This document shows positions 53,904-63,030 of a DNA stretch of 64,000 nucleotides, piece after piece. Within the stretch, counting starts at the first letter, position 1. Every line of letters begins with the position of its first letter. This DNA is from Dysgonomonas gadei ATCC BAA-286 (lineage in GTDB: Bacteria; Bacteroidota; Bacteroidia; Bacteroidales; Dysgonomonadaceae). The position numbers and the translations under genes were made by a program. The notes under the pieces were generated by a model that had not been told where the DNA came from, made no database searches, and saw only the letters and a program-made list of their open reading frames with translations. Where the stretch lies: contig NZ_GL891988.1 in NCBI RefSeq assembly GCF_000213555.1, positions 1 through 64,000 on the forward strand. The letters run 5' to 3'.

Positions 53904-54671
53904 ATGAAAAGAGAACAATTTATAGAATTACCGGGAGTCACGGATCAGAGGGGAAGTCTCTCTTTCATCCAAGCCGGAGATCATATTCCTTTTCCTATTG
54001 CATCTATCTGTTGGAAATATGGCAGTCAGCACAGTGACAGCGATATACACAAAGTCCAGGATAAGATAATAGTGGCTTTCTCGGGAAAGTTTACCATCTT
54101 GCTTGATAATGGAAACGATGAACGAAGTTACATCCTAAACAATCCATCTCAGGGCCTTTATATTCCAGCCCTAGTGAGTTGCAGGTTTGAAGGCTTTTCA
54201 CCTGACTCGGTATATCTGGTTATTTCATCGGCGTCTTCTCCTGCCGGATTATCCGGTGAAACAGAGAAAAATCAGTTAAAGACGTTCTCTGTAGAAGATT
54301 GTACACTCGTTAAGCTCCCACTAGCACAAAATCGCGCCGAAAATATTTCGTTCAGTATAAACCGCATATTTTATATATACAATATTCCGCCGGGGCAGAC
54401 AAGGGGTATGCATACCCATAAGTATTGTCACGAAGTACTGGTTGCTACAAACGGAAGTTTTCGGGTAGAACTGGATGACGGGACAACTAAAAAAAACGTA
54501 GTGCTCGACCGGCCAGACTATGGCCTGTATATACCACCCGGTATATGGGCAACGGAAACAGAATATTCGTCCGGAGTTGTTTGTCTTGTTCTGGCCTCTG
54601 ATGTATATGACGCGGAAAATTATATACATACCTATTCGGAATTTAAAAAATACCGGCAGCATGAAAATTAA
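53904..54671 (+). CDS. Tandem cupin WxcM/FdtA-like sugar ketoisomerase protein
   Basis: The 255-residue protein is two cupin halves. The first (about 1-125; RGSLSFIQAGDHIPFPIASI) resembles FdtA/QdtA 3,4-ketoisomerases of dTDP-hexoses but has lost the usual RGxHAH metal/catalytic box. The second (about 140-255) keeps it as RGMHTHKYCHEVLVATNGSF. The second half is therefore probably the active one. Such enzymes make 3-keto sugars on the way to 3-amino-deoxyhexoses of surface polysaccharides. It overlaps the next gene by 11 bp. Confidence 0.75.
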   Translation: MKREQFIELPGVTDQRGSLSFIQAGDHIPFPIASICWKYGSQHSDSDIHKVQDKIIVAFSGKFTILLDNGNDERSYILNNPSQGLYIPALVSCRFEGFSPDSVYLVISSASSPAGLSGETEKNQLKTFSVEDCTLVKLPLAQNRAENISFSINRIFYIYNIPPGQTRGMHTHKYCHEVLVATNGSFRVELDDGTTKKNVVLDRPDYGLYIPPGIWATETEYSSGVVCLVLASDVYDAENYIHTYSEFKKYRQHEN

Positions 54672-55605
54672 GCTTTATAGTTCGGAATATAAGGACGCAT
54701 GGGATAAATTTGTACGCACCTCTAAAAATGGTACATTTCTTTTCTATCGCGACTTTATTGAATACCATGCCGACCGTTTTAGAGATTACTCCCTGATGTT
54801 TTATCTGAACGATGTTTTGGTGGCTTTAATGCCAGGACATATGGAGGATAGGATATTTTATTCGCACAAAGGACTTACCTACGGAGGTCTTATTATGGGT
54901 GATAAGACTACTGCTGCAAATGTACTTTCCATATTCGAGTATCTTACAACGACATTCCGCCATCAGGGAATCAGGAAGATTATATATAAGGCTGTTCCGC
55001 ATATCTATCATATTCGTCCTGCCGAAGAGGATTTATACGCGTTGTTCAGATATAAGGCGACACTCACATCGTGTAATATATCTTCTACCCTATTACTTGC
55101 GGACAGAACAAAATTTTCGGACTTGCGTAAACGGGGTGTAAAAAAAGCCCAAAAGAACAATTTGGCCGTAAAAAAAACTACAGATTATTCCGGTTTCTGG
55201 CAAATACTTTCCCGGAATCTGAAAGATAAATACGAAACAGAGCCTGTTCATTCTTTAGCTGAAATAAATTATCTGAAAAGTAAATTTCCGCGTAACATAC
55301 ATCTGTTCACTATCGGGAATACAGATAGTAGCAGCATAATAGGCGGCTGCCTTGTCTTCGAGACAGAAAGAGTAGCACACGTCCAGTATGTAGCAGCAAC
55401 AGAGGAAGGTAAAAGACTCGGAGCCATAGATTTGGTTATCGACCATATAATAAATACAGCATTCGCTCACAAAACATACTTCGATTATGGCACATCGACA
55501 GAAAACGGAGGCTGGCACCTGAACGAAAATCTGATACACCAAAAGGAAGGATTTGGGACACGGGGAACTGTATATAATATTTATACGATTGATTTATCTA
55601 TATAG
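54661..55605 (+). CDS. FemAB/GNAT-like acyltransferase
   Basis: Starting at ATG 54661 (MKIKLYSSEYKDAWDKFVRT) the protein has 314 residues. The upstream alternatives lie inside the cupin gene. It has two GNAT-like halves: FYRDFIEYHADRFRDYSLMF at the start and HVQYVAATEEGKRLGAIDLV in the C-terminal half, ending WHLNENLIHQKEGFGTRGTV. The layout is that of FemAB-type peptidyl/acyl transferases. Next to a sugar isomerase-like gene it may acylate an amino sugar. The donor and acceptor cannot be read from sequence. Confidence 0.7.
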   Translation: MKIKLYSSEYKDAWDKFVRTSKNGTFLFYRDFIEYHADRFRDYSLMFYLNDVLVALMPGHMEDRIFYSHKGLTYGGLIMGDKTTAANVLSIFEYLTTTFRHQGIRKIIYKAVPHIYHIRPAEEDLYALFRYKATLTSCNISSTLLLADRTKFSDLRKRGVKKAQKNNLAVKKTTDYSGFWQILSRNLKDKYETEPVHSLAEINYLKSKFPRNIHLFTIGNTDSSSIIGGCLVFETERVAHVQYVAATEEGKRLGAIDLVIDHIINTAFAHKTYFDYGTSTENGGWHLNENLIHQKEGFGTRGTVYNIYTIDLSI

Positions 55606-55971
55606 TGTAGCTATCGTTTTTAGCCGATAGCCGGCTCTTTGATATTTTGTATTTACATTTAAGATTCAATGTTTAAGGATTTAAAGATTGATTAGAAAAG
55701 TAAAGTAAAAGTGTAATCTTTGTTACTTTTTAAAGTAGTAAGTATTGAGTTAATAAGTAAAACTCTAATTGTTGACTGTTAACTGAATCATGTGTTACCT
55801 TTGTTACCTTTTTGTGTCTTTGCGTTTTGGGAGAGATTTTTAAACACACAAAAAAGAGTAATACAGAGTTTTCAGAAAAATAGTAATAATAAGAAATTAT
55901 GTAAAAAGTGTCAAGTTTGTCAACTTTTATAATGAATAGAAAACTCTCTTTAGAATTATCACATAAACAGA
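55606..55971. other. Intergenic region before the APC permease
   Basis: The region is 366 bp long. It opens with a terminator-like hairpin gctatcg (55610-55616) / cgatagc (55625-55631) for the preceding pair of genes. The rest is AT-rich with repeated gttac words and no ORF. Transcription of the permease must start within it. Confidence 0.55.
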
Positions 55972-57651
55972 ATGAGTTTAAATTCTTTTTTTAGAAAGAA
56001 AAGTATCGATAGTATATCCGGAGATGGAGACTCTATCGGGTCAGGAATGAAAAGAGTATTGGGCGTAAGGGATCTTACTCTTTTCGGTATAGCCGCCATT
56101 GTTGGCGCAGGTATTTTCAGTACTATCGGGCGGGCGGCATTTCATGGAGGACCGGCGGTATCGCTTCTCTTTGTATTTGTAGCTATCGCCTGTGTTTTTA
56201 CAGCCTTGTGTTACGCACAATTTGCGTCCATGATCTCGGTCAGCGGCAGTGCCTATACCTACACATATGTATCATTGGGAGAAATATTCGCATGGGTGAT
56301 CGGGTGGGCGTTGATACTGGAATATGCCGTATCTAATATGGTAATTGCCATTTCCTGGTCGGAATATTTCACTACCCTGCTCGAAGGTTTTGGCATCATG
56401 TGGCCCGACTGGCTTGGTATTGGGTATTCCACAGCCTATAAAGCATATAATATAGTATCGCAAGGTGTAACAGATTTACCATATCACACCATCAAAGCAG
56501 CGCAGACATACCAGAATGCGCCCGAGCTTTTCGGCACAAAAATACTAATAAATTTACCTGCCGGATTAGTAGTTACAGCCCTCACATTCCTTGTTTTCAT
56601 AGGCATTAAGGAATCCAGGTTTGTGAATAACCTGTTGGTGTACCTCAAAATCGGCATCATACTATTAGTCATTGGAGTAGGGGTTTTCTTCGTAAAGCCT
56701 GAAAACTGGTCGCCATTCGCACCTAACGGTCTGCAAGGAGTGCTGGGAGGAGTAGCTGCTGTATTCTTTGCCTTTATCGGATTCGATTCTATATCTACCA
56801 CTGCCGAAGAAAGTAAAAATCCGCAACGAGATATGCCACGTGCCATGCTCTACTGCCTGGGTATCTGCACCATACTTTATGTAACAATAGCACTGGTACT
56901 GACCGGAATGGTCAACTACAAAGAGTTAGGGGTGGACGATCCTCTGGCATATGTATTTCAGGTAGTGAATATGGACTTTGTTGCAGGTGTAATTTCCGCT
57001 ACTGCAATTATTGCGATCACAAGCGCTATCCTTGTCTTTCAGATAGGGCAACCGCGCATATGGATGAATATGAGCCGAGACGGGCTCCTTTGGCCTAAGT
57101 TTGGAAAAATTCATCCGAAATACAAGACTCCTGCTTTCTCTACTATTATTACAGGAATAGTTGTTTGTGTGCCGTCCCTATTTCTGGATATGCAGTTTGT
57201 TGTAGACCTTACCAGTGTGGGCACATTCTTTGCTTTCATCCTTGTATGCGCCGGAGTGTTGTTCCTCGATCATAAAGGGGACAGTAAAAAGGCGAAATTC
57301 AAGGTGCCTTATATAAATGGACAGTATATCATTTTCATATTACTCATAGTTGCAGTATATTTGTTCGTCAGTAAGACCGATTTCGGGACAGTCATAAGCG
57401 AAAAACCGCTATTGATCGTTTTCTGGGCTGTATGGCTGGGTTTATCGGTGGCGGCATTCAAGTATAAGTTTTCGCTACTGCCTGTAATGGGGATTCTTAC
57501 CAACTTATACCTGATGACAGAGCTTGGCTGGTCCAACTGGGTCATGTTCATCATCTGGCTGGCAATAGGATTAGTCATATATCTGGGATACGGATATCAT
57601 AAGAGTAAACTGGCCACTGTTAAAACAGAGGCAACACATATAAAAGAATAA
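55972..57651 (+). CDS. APC-family amino acid permease
   Basis: The 559-residue inner-membrane protein has 12 or more hydrophobic segments and the APC hallmark near the first (LTLFGIAAIVGAGIFSTIGR), with FAFIGFDSISTTAEESKNPQ in the middle. It is most like cationic-amino-acid transporters (CAT/YfnA). The N-terminal 40 residues are cytoplasmic. Length and pattern are normal. The substrate is likely an amino acid; which one is not clear. The gene is followed after 5 bp by rlmB. Confidence 0.9.
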   Translation: MSLNSFFRKKSIDSISGDGDSIGSGMKRVLGVRDLTLFGIAAIVGAGIFSTIGRAAFHGGPAVSLLFVFVAIACVFTALCYAQFASMISVSGSAYTYTYVSLGEIFAWVIGWALILEYAVSNMVIAISWSEYFTTLLEGFGIMWPDWLGIGYSTAYKAYNIVSQGVTDLPYHTIKAAQTYQNAPELFGTKILINLPAGLVVTALTFLVFIGIKESRFVNNLLVYLKIGIILLVIGVGVFFVKPENWSPFAPNGLQGVLGGVAAVFFAFIGFDSISTTAEESKNPQRDMPRAMLYCLGICTILYVTIALVLTGMVNYKELGVDDPLAYVFQVVNMDFVAGVISATAIIAITSAILVFQIGQPRIWMNMSRDGLLWPKFGKIHPKYKTPAFSTIITGIVVCVPSLFLDMQFVVDLTSVGTFFAFILVCAGVLFLDHKGDSKKAKFKVPYINGQYIIFILLIVAVYLFVSKTDFGTVISEKPLLIVFWAVWLGLSVAAFKYKFSLLPVMGILTNLYLMTELGWSNWVMFIIWLAIGLVIYLGYGYHKSKLATVKTEATHIKE

Positions 57652-57656
57652 GAAGA

Positions 57657-58397
57657 ATGAAGGAAAAGGAAATGATTTTCGGCATACGTGCTGTAATAGA
57701 AGCGATCGAAGCCGGAAAAGAAATAGATAAAGTAATAATCAGGCGTGAACTACAAGGCGACTTGTCGAAAGAACTTCTTGCCCTGCTGAAATCGCATGAT
57801 GTCGCCGTACAACGTGTACCGAACGAACGACTAGACAGATTTACACGCAAAAACCATCAGGGTGTTATCGCATTCCTTTCGGCTATCACTTACGAAAAGA
57901 TTGAAGATATCGTTCCTTTCCTTTACGAAAACGGAAAAGATCCTTTCATTCTCGTACTGGACGGTATCACCGATGTCCGTAACTTCGGAGCCATTGCCCG
58001 CACCTGCGAAGTGGCAGGCGTTAATGCGATTGTTATTCCCGCAAAAGGGAGTGTGACCGTAAATGCGGATGCGGTGAAAACATCGGCAGGAGCCTTGCTC
58101 AAAATCCCGGTTTGCAAAGAACCAAATCTTACTTCAGCAATTCAATTCCTGAGAAACAGCGGAATAAAAGTTGTGGCAGCCAGCGAAAGAGGAGCAGATA
58201 TCTACACCGAGATAGATTATACAGGCCCTATAGCATTTGTGATGGGTGCTGAGGATGTCGGTGTAGCGAACGAAAATCTTCGCATAGCCGATAATCTGGT
58301 AAAAATCCCTCAATTCGGCACTATCGGCTCACTGAATGTCTCGGTGGCTGCGGGAGTACTCATCTATGAAGTTATCCGCCAGAAAGGACTGAAATAA
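57657..58397 (+). CDS. rlmB: 23S rRNA (guanosine-2'-O-)-methyltransferase
   Basis: The 246-residue protein is a SPOUT-class methyltransferase. The N-terminus FGIRAVIEAIEAGKEIDKVI is the substrate-binding domain. The three SpoU motifs are VRNFGAIARTCEVAGVNAIV, IAFVMGAEDVGVANENL and KIPQFGTIGSLNVSVAAGVL. RlmB methylates G2251 (E. coli numbering) of 23S rRNA in the peptidyl-transferase centre loop. It is in an apparent operon with the permease (5 bp upstream) and ridA (25 bp downstream). Confidence 0.93.
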   Translation: MKEKEMIFGIRAVIEAIEAGKEIDKVIIRRELQGDLSKELLALLKSHDVAVQRVPNERLDRFTRKNHQGVIAFLSAITYEKIEDIVPFLYENGKDPFILVLDGITDVRNFGAIARTCEVAGVNAIVIPAKGSVTVNADAVKTSAGALLKIPVCKEPNLTSAIQFLRNSGIKVVAASERGADIYTEIDYTGPIAFVMGAEDVGVANENLRIADNLVKIPQFGTIGSLNVSVAAGVLIYEVIRQKGLK

Positions 58398-58422
58398 AAA
58401 CAAAATCTTAAAATATAAAGTG

Positions 58423-58800
58423 ATGAAAAAAGTAATAGCCACAGATAAGGCTCCTGCAGCAATAGGCCCATATAGCCAGGCGATAGAAACGAATGGTTTG
58501 ATATTTATTTCGGGGCAGCTACCGATCAATCCGGCTACCGGGGATTTTCCATCCGAAGACATTAAAGAGCAGACAGCACAGTCCTTCGAGAATATCAAAG
58601 CTATACTTGCCGAAGCAGGGCTTACAACAGATAATATAGTAAAAACAACTGTATTGTTGAATGATATAGCAAACTTTGCCGGGATGAACGAGGTGTATAA
58701 CGCACAGTTTACCGGAACATTTCCTGCCCGTTCGGCGTTTGCTGTAAAGGATCTGCCTAAAGGTGCTTTGGTAGAGATAGAAGTAATTGCTGCGCGGTGA
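58423..58800 (+). CDS. ridA: RidA-family enamine/imine deaminase
   Basis: The 125-residue protein starts at ATG 58423, with a GTG three bases earlier giving a less likely start. It has the YjgF/RidA signature: KAPAAIGPYSQAIETNGLIF, GQLPINPATG, FENIKAILAEAGLTTDNIVK and ARSAFAVKDLPKGALVEIEV, with the active-site Arg in PARSAF. RidA releases ammonia from reactive 2-aminoacrylate and similar enamines. It is trimeric and cytoplasmic and follows rlmB closely. Confidence 0.93.
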   Translation: MKKVIATDKAPAAIGPYSQAIETNGLIFISGQLPINPATGDFPSEDIKEQTAQSFENIKAILAEAGLTTDNIVKTTVLLNDIANFAGMNEVYNAQFTGTFPARSAFAVKDLPKGALVEIEVIAAR

Positions 58801-58875
58801 TCGTGGAATAAAAGATAGTTGAAATAAAATATACTTTTGATTATTGCGTTTCTCATTTTGTAGAAACTCAGAAAA

Positions 58876-59943
58876 ATGACTGTTGAAGAGAAATATATGT
58901 ACCGCTGCCTGCAATTGGCTCAGAACGGGAGAGGCTTTACAAGCCCCAATCCGATGGTAGGCGCGGTTATAGTCCATCAGGGCAAAATTATTGGCGAAGG
59001 TTATCATCGTCAGTATGGCAAGGCTCATGCTGAGGTAAATGCGGTAAACAGCGTTAAAGATAAGGCTTTGCTAAAAGATTCTACAATTTATGTCTCCCTT
59101 GAGCCATGCTCTCATCATGGAAAGACACCTCCCTGTGCCCAACTAATTATAGACAATCAGATACCTAAGGTTGTTGTTGCATGCCTCGATCCTTACCCTG
59201 CCGTATCGGGACGAGGGATAAAAATGCTGCAAGATAGAGGAATAGAGGTTTCTGTAGGAGTATTGGAGAAAGAAGCGCAGGCTCTCAATAGAGTGTTTTT
59301 TACCGCGCAAACCCGAAACCGCCCCTACATATACCTGAAATGGGCACAGACCCAGGACGGCTTTATAGATAAAGAACGATGTGATGGTGAAAAGCCACAG
59401 CCGACCCCTATTTCGAATGAATTTTCACGGATGCTTGTTCATAAGAAAAGAGCGGAGACAGCAGGTATTATGATAGGAACTAATACTGCAGTAAACGACA
59501 ATCCATCTCTGACAACACGTTTCTGGTACGGGAAAAACCCTGTGCGGATCATCATAGACAGACAGGGCAGAATACCTTCCGGTTACCAATTATTTGATGG
59601 AAAAGTAAAAACAATCATATTTACAGAGAAGGATTTATACGAAAAACAATCCGACAGCGTTATTTATATCCGGACGGACTTTAACGAAAGCCTCTTTGAA
59701 AATATATTCTCCATATTGAAAAGTCACAAAATAGACTCGGTCCTTGTCGAAGGCGGACGTGAACTCTTGCAAAGCCTGATAGATATACAAATGTGGGACG
59801 AGGCATATATCGAGACCTCAAATGCCTGTTTTGGCAAAGGAGTAAAGGCGCCCGACATCAGGGGATATGTCTTAAACAAAGGGCATTGGGGGACGTCTGA
59901 ATATGTGCATTTAAGCACTACAGATACTTATAAAATTATATAA
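58876..59943 (+). CDS. ribD: Riboflavin biosynthesis deaminase/reductase
   Basis: The 355-residue enzyme is bifunctional. The N-terminal deaminase (1-145) has the zinc motifs HAEVNAV and PCSHHGKTPPC. The C-terminal reductase (about 150-355) has YIYLKWAQTQDGFIDKERCD, GIMIGTNTAVNDNPSLTTR and SVLVEGGRELLQSL. It deaminates and then reduces the pyrimidine intermediate of riboflavin synthesis. It is not linked to ribB, which lies 48 kb away. The start is ATG 58876; gene length is normal. Confidence 0.96.
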   Translation: MTVEEKYMYRCLQLAQNGRGFTSPNPMVGAVIVHQGKIIGEGYHRQYGKAHAEVNAVNSVKDKALLKDSTIYVSLEPCSHHGKTPPCAQLIIDNQIPKVVVACLDPYPAVSGRGIKMLQDRGIEVSVGVLEKEAQALNRVFFTAQTRNRPYIYLKWAQTQDGFIDKERCDGEKPQPTPISNEFSRMLVHKKRAETAGIMIGTNTAVNDNPSLTTRFWYGKNPVRIIIDRQGRIPSGYQLFDGKVKTIIFTEKDLYEKQSDSVIYIRTDFNESLFENIFSILKSHKIDSVLVEGGRELLQSLIDIQMWDEAYIETSNACFGKGVKAPDIRGYVLNKGHWGTSEYVHLSTTDTYKII

Positions 59944-59980
59944 ATATTAGATTTATTGACGCGTAAGCCGAAATTCTTTC

Positions 59981-59988
59981 TATTTTTG
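59981..59988 (+). promoter_or_regulatory. -7 element upstream of the DUF6242 lipoprotein
   Basis: TATTTTTG fits the TAnnTTTG consensus, 32 bp before the ATG at 60021. A TTG at about 24 bp upstream is a weak -33 candidate. Confidence 0.5.
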
Positions 59989-60020
59989 CACATTGATACT
60001 GAATAAATCTGTTTAAACTA

Positions 60021-61400
60021 ATGAGATTGAAGCAAATTACTAAATTATTATTCATCTTTTTATCTGTCTTTGCACTAAGTTCATGTAATGACAGTTCATC
60101 TGAATACGATACTTCCGCATTATCGGGAGACTCACAGATTTCGAGCTTCAAAATAGCGGCATTGCCCTATACTGCTATAGATACGGTAAACTATCCGTCA
60201 CTGGCAACAACAAGGTTCTCTATAGACCAGTTCAGCCGGCTGATATACAATGCCGACTCACTACCCTACCAGACTACTTTGAGGAAATGTGCAGTTACTC
60301 TTTCGTATGCTGCCGGGGGTATTGGAAAAGTGGAGTTGGTATACCCTAAGGACTCCGTAGTTGATTGGAATACTACCGATTCGGTAGATTTCTCTACTTA
60401 TCTCTATCCTAAATTCAGGATAACTCCTTATAATGGTCAAGATCCAAGAGAATATACAGTAAAAATATTGGTACATAAGGTTGATCCGGATACATTGGTT
60501 TGGAAAGAAAAAGTTGTAACTAACTACCCTGCTTCTTTCAATAAACAAAAAACGATACTTATAGGCGACACTGTTTTCTATACATTCACTACCGGCTCTG
60601 ATAATAAAGTATATCTATCCAAAGCAGACAAGCCTGAAAAAGCAGAAGACGCCCTGTCTTATGGTAATAAAGAGGCTGTTTCTACACTCGATGCTTCTAC
60701 GCTTGTTCTCGAAAGTATAACATTCTTCAACAATAAATTCTATGCTGTAGATCAGAACAAACAAGGCTATGTTGCTGATATAAACGGCAAGTCATGGAGC
60801 AAAGAGGGAATAAGCAATAATGTGACAAACATTGTTGGTGTAATACCTACATTGGATGCTGCAACTGACTTACTCCTTGTTGTCACCGGAGACCAGTTCG
60901 CGACAACTACGGATTTGAAAACATTGGTAGCTAAGGGTACGATAGATAGCGATTTCCCAACAACAGGATATTCATCACTGACTCATAACGATAGAAGTAA
61001 TCTGAATAATTGCATATTAGCTGTTACGAAAAATATCAGTCCGGGCTATGTGAAGACATGGTCTATAAAGATAGCAAGTGGCAATAGCCTTCAGGTTGCA
61101 TCTAATCAGTCTAATCCGGTAATCCCTAAAAAAGACGGAGTTGTAACTTTCTTATACAACGGGTATATGTATGCCCTGACAGGAAATAGTTTTTACAAAA
61201 CGCTAAGCTATGGTTATAAATGGACTACAGCTCCTAACAAGGAGATCTTAGACACAAGGATACCTAAAGCTTCGGGACAATCGGTTATTGTAGATGACGA
61301 AAATTATATCTGGGTATTCGGCGGAGTACCGGATTCGGGAACAAGCCCTATACAAAAGGTTTGGATAGGCAGAATAAATAAACTTAGAACAAAACTCTAG
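60021..61400 (+). CDS. DUF6242 lipoprotein
   Basis: The 459-residue protein has the lipobox LSSC22 followed by NDSSSEYD. The N-terminal domain (about 30-155) has SSFKIAALPYTAIDTVNYPS and KFRITPYNGQDPREYTVKIL, an Ig-like bacterial domain. The rest is a beta-propeller-like region with repeating xxWxxE-type strands (LVWKEKVVTNYPASFNKQKT, YKWTTAPNKEILDTRIPKAS, YIWVFGGVPDSG). The name is the family label; its function is unknown. In Bacteroidales it commonly lies beside the PorG and uppS genes, as here. Confidence 0.8.
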   Translation: MRLKQITKLLFIFLSVFALSSCNDSSSEYDTSALSGDSQISSFKIAALPYTAIDTVNYPSLATTRFSIDQFSRLIYNADSLPYQTTLRKCAVTLSYAAGGIGKVELVYPKDSVVDWNTTDSVDFSTYLYPKFRITPYNGQDPREYTVKILVHKVDPDTLVWKEKVVTNYPASFNKQKTILIGDTVFYTFTTGSDNKVYLSKADKPEKAEDALSYGNKEAVSTLDASTLVLESITFFNNKFYAVDQNKQGYVADINGKSWSKEGISNNVTNIVGVIPTLDAATDLLLVVTGDQFATTTDLKTLVAKGTIDSDFPTTGYSSLTHNDRSNLNNCILAVTKNISPGYVKTWSIKIASGNSLQVASNQSNPVIPKKDGVVTFLYNGYMYALTGNSFYKTLSYGYKWTTAPNKEILDTRIPKASGQSVIVDDENYIWVFGGVPDSGTSPIQKVWIGRINKLRTKL

Positions 61401-61476
61401 ATCTCTGAGATTTGAGTGATATACTTTTAGTCCTGCTTTCTGCGTTAGATAAATAAGAACAGATACAGATTAATAA

Positions 61477-62187
61477 ATGGGTAAAAGAAAGATATTATTT
61501 ACTTTACTATTGATTATTATCTATTCTTCCCTCTCATTCATCGAACTGAAAGCGCAAGATGATTATAAGTATGAGATAGGAGGAATGGCCGGTACATCCT
61601 TTTATATGGGGGATGCCAATAAGAGTAAATTGTATCAGAACCCGGGACTGTCGGCAGGAGTTGTCTTCAGATATAACAAAGATCTGAGATGGTCTGTAAA
61701 GAGTAATTTTGTAATTGGAAAAGTTTCGGGTGACACCCGTGATTCGGGGAATAAATATCCATTCGGGCAAGAAATATCTTTTAGCCGTATGTTTTATGAA
61801 CTGGGCAGTCAGATAGAGTTCAACTTCTTCAATTACAGTGATAAATTCGGTTACTTGGGAGCTAAACGCATATCTCCTTATATATTTACGGGAATAGGGT
61901 TTACATTAGGCTCGGGTAGCAAAACTTTTTTTGACGCTAATATTCCAATCGGGATTGGAGTAAAATATAAATTGAAGGACAGACTGAATCTTGGATTTGA
62001 ATTCTCTTTCAGAAAACTATTCAGTGATTCGTTCGATGTTACAAAGGATGGAGATGGACTGAGTCTGGATGCACCTTACAAAATAAATGGAGGTGCCTTT
62101 AAGAACAACGACTGGTATTCTCTTACTATGATAAGTTTAACATGGGATTTTGGAGCAAGAATATGTCCTTGCCTGAATATTGATTAA
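61477..62187 (+). CDS. PorG-like DUF6089 outer membrane protein
   Basis: The 236-residue protein has a signal peptide (to about residue 26, ending ELKAQ) and then an outer-membrane beta-barrel pattern: EIGGMAGTSFYMGDANKSKL, YLGAKRISPYIFTGIGFTLG, INLGFEFSFRKLF-type and the end SLTMISLTWDFGA. DUF6089 includes PorG, a type IX secretion accessory of Porphyromonas gingivalis. The position directly before uppS and bamA is typical. A role in type IX secretion in this organism is inferred from family membership only. Confidence 0.82.
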   Translation: MGKRKILFTLLLIIIYSSLSFIELKAQDDYKYEIGGMAGTSFYMGDANKSKLYQNPGLSAGVVFRYNKDLRWSVKSNFVIGKVSGDTRDSGNKYPFGQEISFSRMFYELGSQIEFNFFNYSDKFGYLGAKRISPYIFTGIGFTLGSGSKTFFDANIPIGIGVKYKLKDRLNLGFEFSFRKLFSDSFDVTKDGDGLSLDAPYKINGGAFKNNDWYSLTMISLTWDFGARICPCLNID

Positions 62188-62206
62188 TTATTAAACCAAA
62201 ATACAG

Positions 62207-62956
62207 ATGTCATATCTTGACCAAATAGATAAAACGCGGGTACCTAAGCACATTGCTGTCATAATGGACGGTAACGGGCGATGGGCTAAACGGCAGGACT
62301 TGGACCGTACATTCGGTCACAAGGAAGGAATTTCCGCCGTACGCAGAGCTATTGAAGGCGCATCAAGAGCAGAGGTCCGTTATCTTACGCTTTATACATT
62401 TTCTACCGAAAACTGGAAACGTCCGGAAGAAGAAGTGAAAGCACTGATGAGCCTGATGGTACAGGCTGTAGCAAATGAAACACCGGAGTTGGTTAAGAAT
62501 AATGTCCGGGTAAAAGTTATCGGAGACATTGACCGGTTACCTGAAGATACTAAAAAAGCATTGGACTATTGCCTTGAGACCACATCTGTATGTACTGGCA
62601 CAACCGTTATCTTAGCTTTAAGCTATTCTTCTAAATGGGAGTTGACCAGAGCAATGAAAAATATAGTGATTGACGTTAAGTCCGGAAAGATAGAACCAGA
62701 TGCAATAACAGAAGACCTTGTCTCATCTTATCTGGAAACAAAAGGTATTCCAGATCCTGATATATTGGTAAGGACCGGAGGAGAGTTACGCATAAGTAAT
62801 TTCCTTCTTTGGCAGATTGCTTATTCCGAGCTCTTTTTCTCCGATGAATTATGGCCTGATTTTAATGAAGAATCCTTATATAAAGCGATTGTTGATTTCC
62901 AGAACAGAGAAAGACGATTCGGAAAGACGAGTGAACAAATTTCAGGAAAATCATGA
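62207..62956 (+). CDS. uppS: Isoprenyl transferase (undecaprenyl diphosphate synthase)
   Basis: The 249-residue enzyme makes the C55 lipid carrier used for peptidoglycan and surface glycans. The catalytic Asp21 lies in IMDGNGRWAKRQ, with FGHKEGISAVRRAIEGASRA, YLTLYTFSTENWKRPEEEV, and PDILVRTGGELRISNFLLWQ and SELFFSDELWPDF for the dimer and magnesium sites. It is a standard cis-prenyltransferase in length and motifs. It is 19 bp after the DUF6089 gene and 74 bp before bamA. Confidence 0.97.
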   Translation: MSYLDQIDKTRVPKHIAVIMDGNGRWAKRQDLDRTFGHKEGISAVRRAIEGASRAEVRYLTLYTFSTENWKRPEEEVKALMSLMVQAVANETPELVKNNVRVKVIGDIDRLPEDTKKALDYCLETTSVCTGTTVILALSYSSKWELTRAMKNIVIDVKSGKIEPDAITEDLVSSYLETKGIPDPDILVRTGGELRISNFLLWQIAYSELFFSDELWPDFNEESLYKAIVDFQNRERRFGKTSEQISGKS

Positions 62957-63030
62957 TCATTTTATGTCAACTCTATACTATAGATAATAAAAACAGGTTT
63001 AAATATTAGAAAGTAACTACGAAACAAAAT

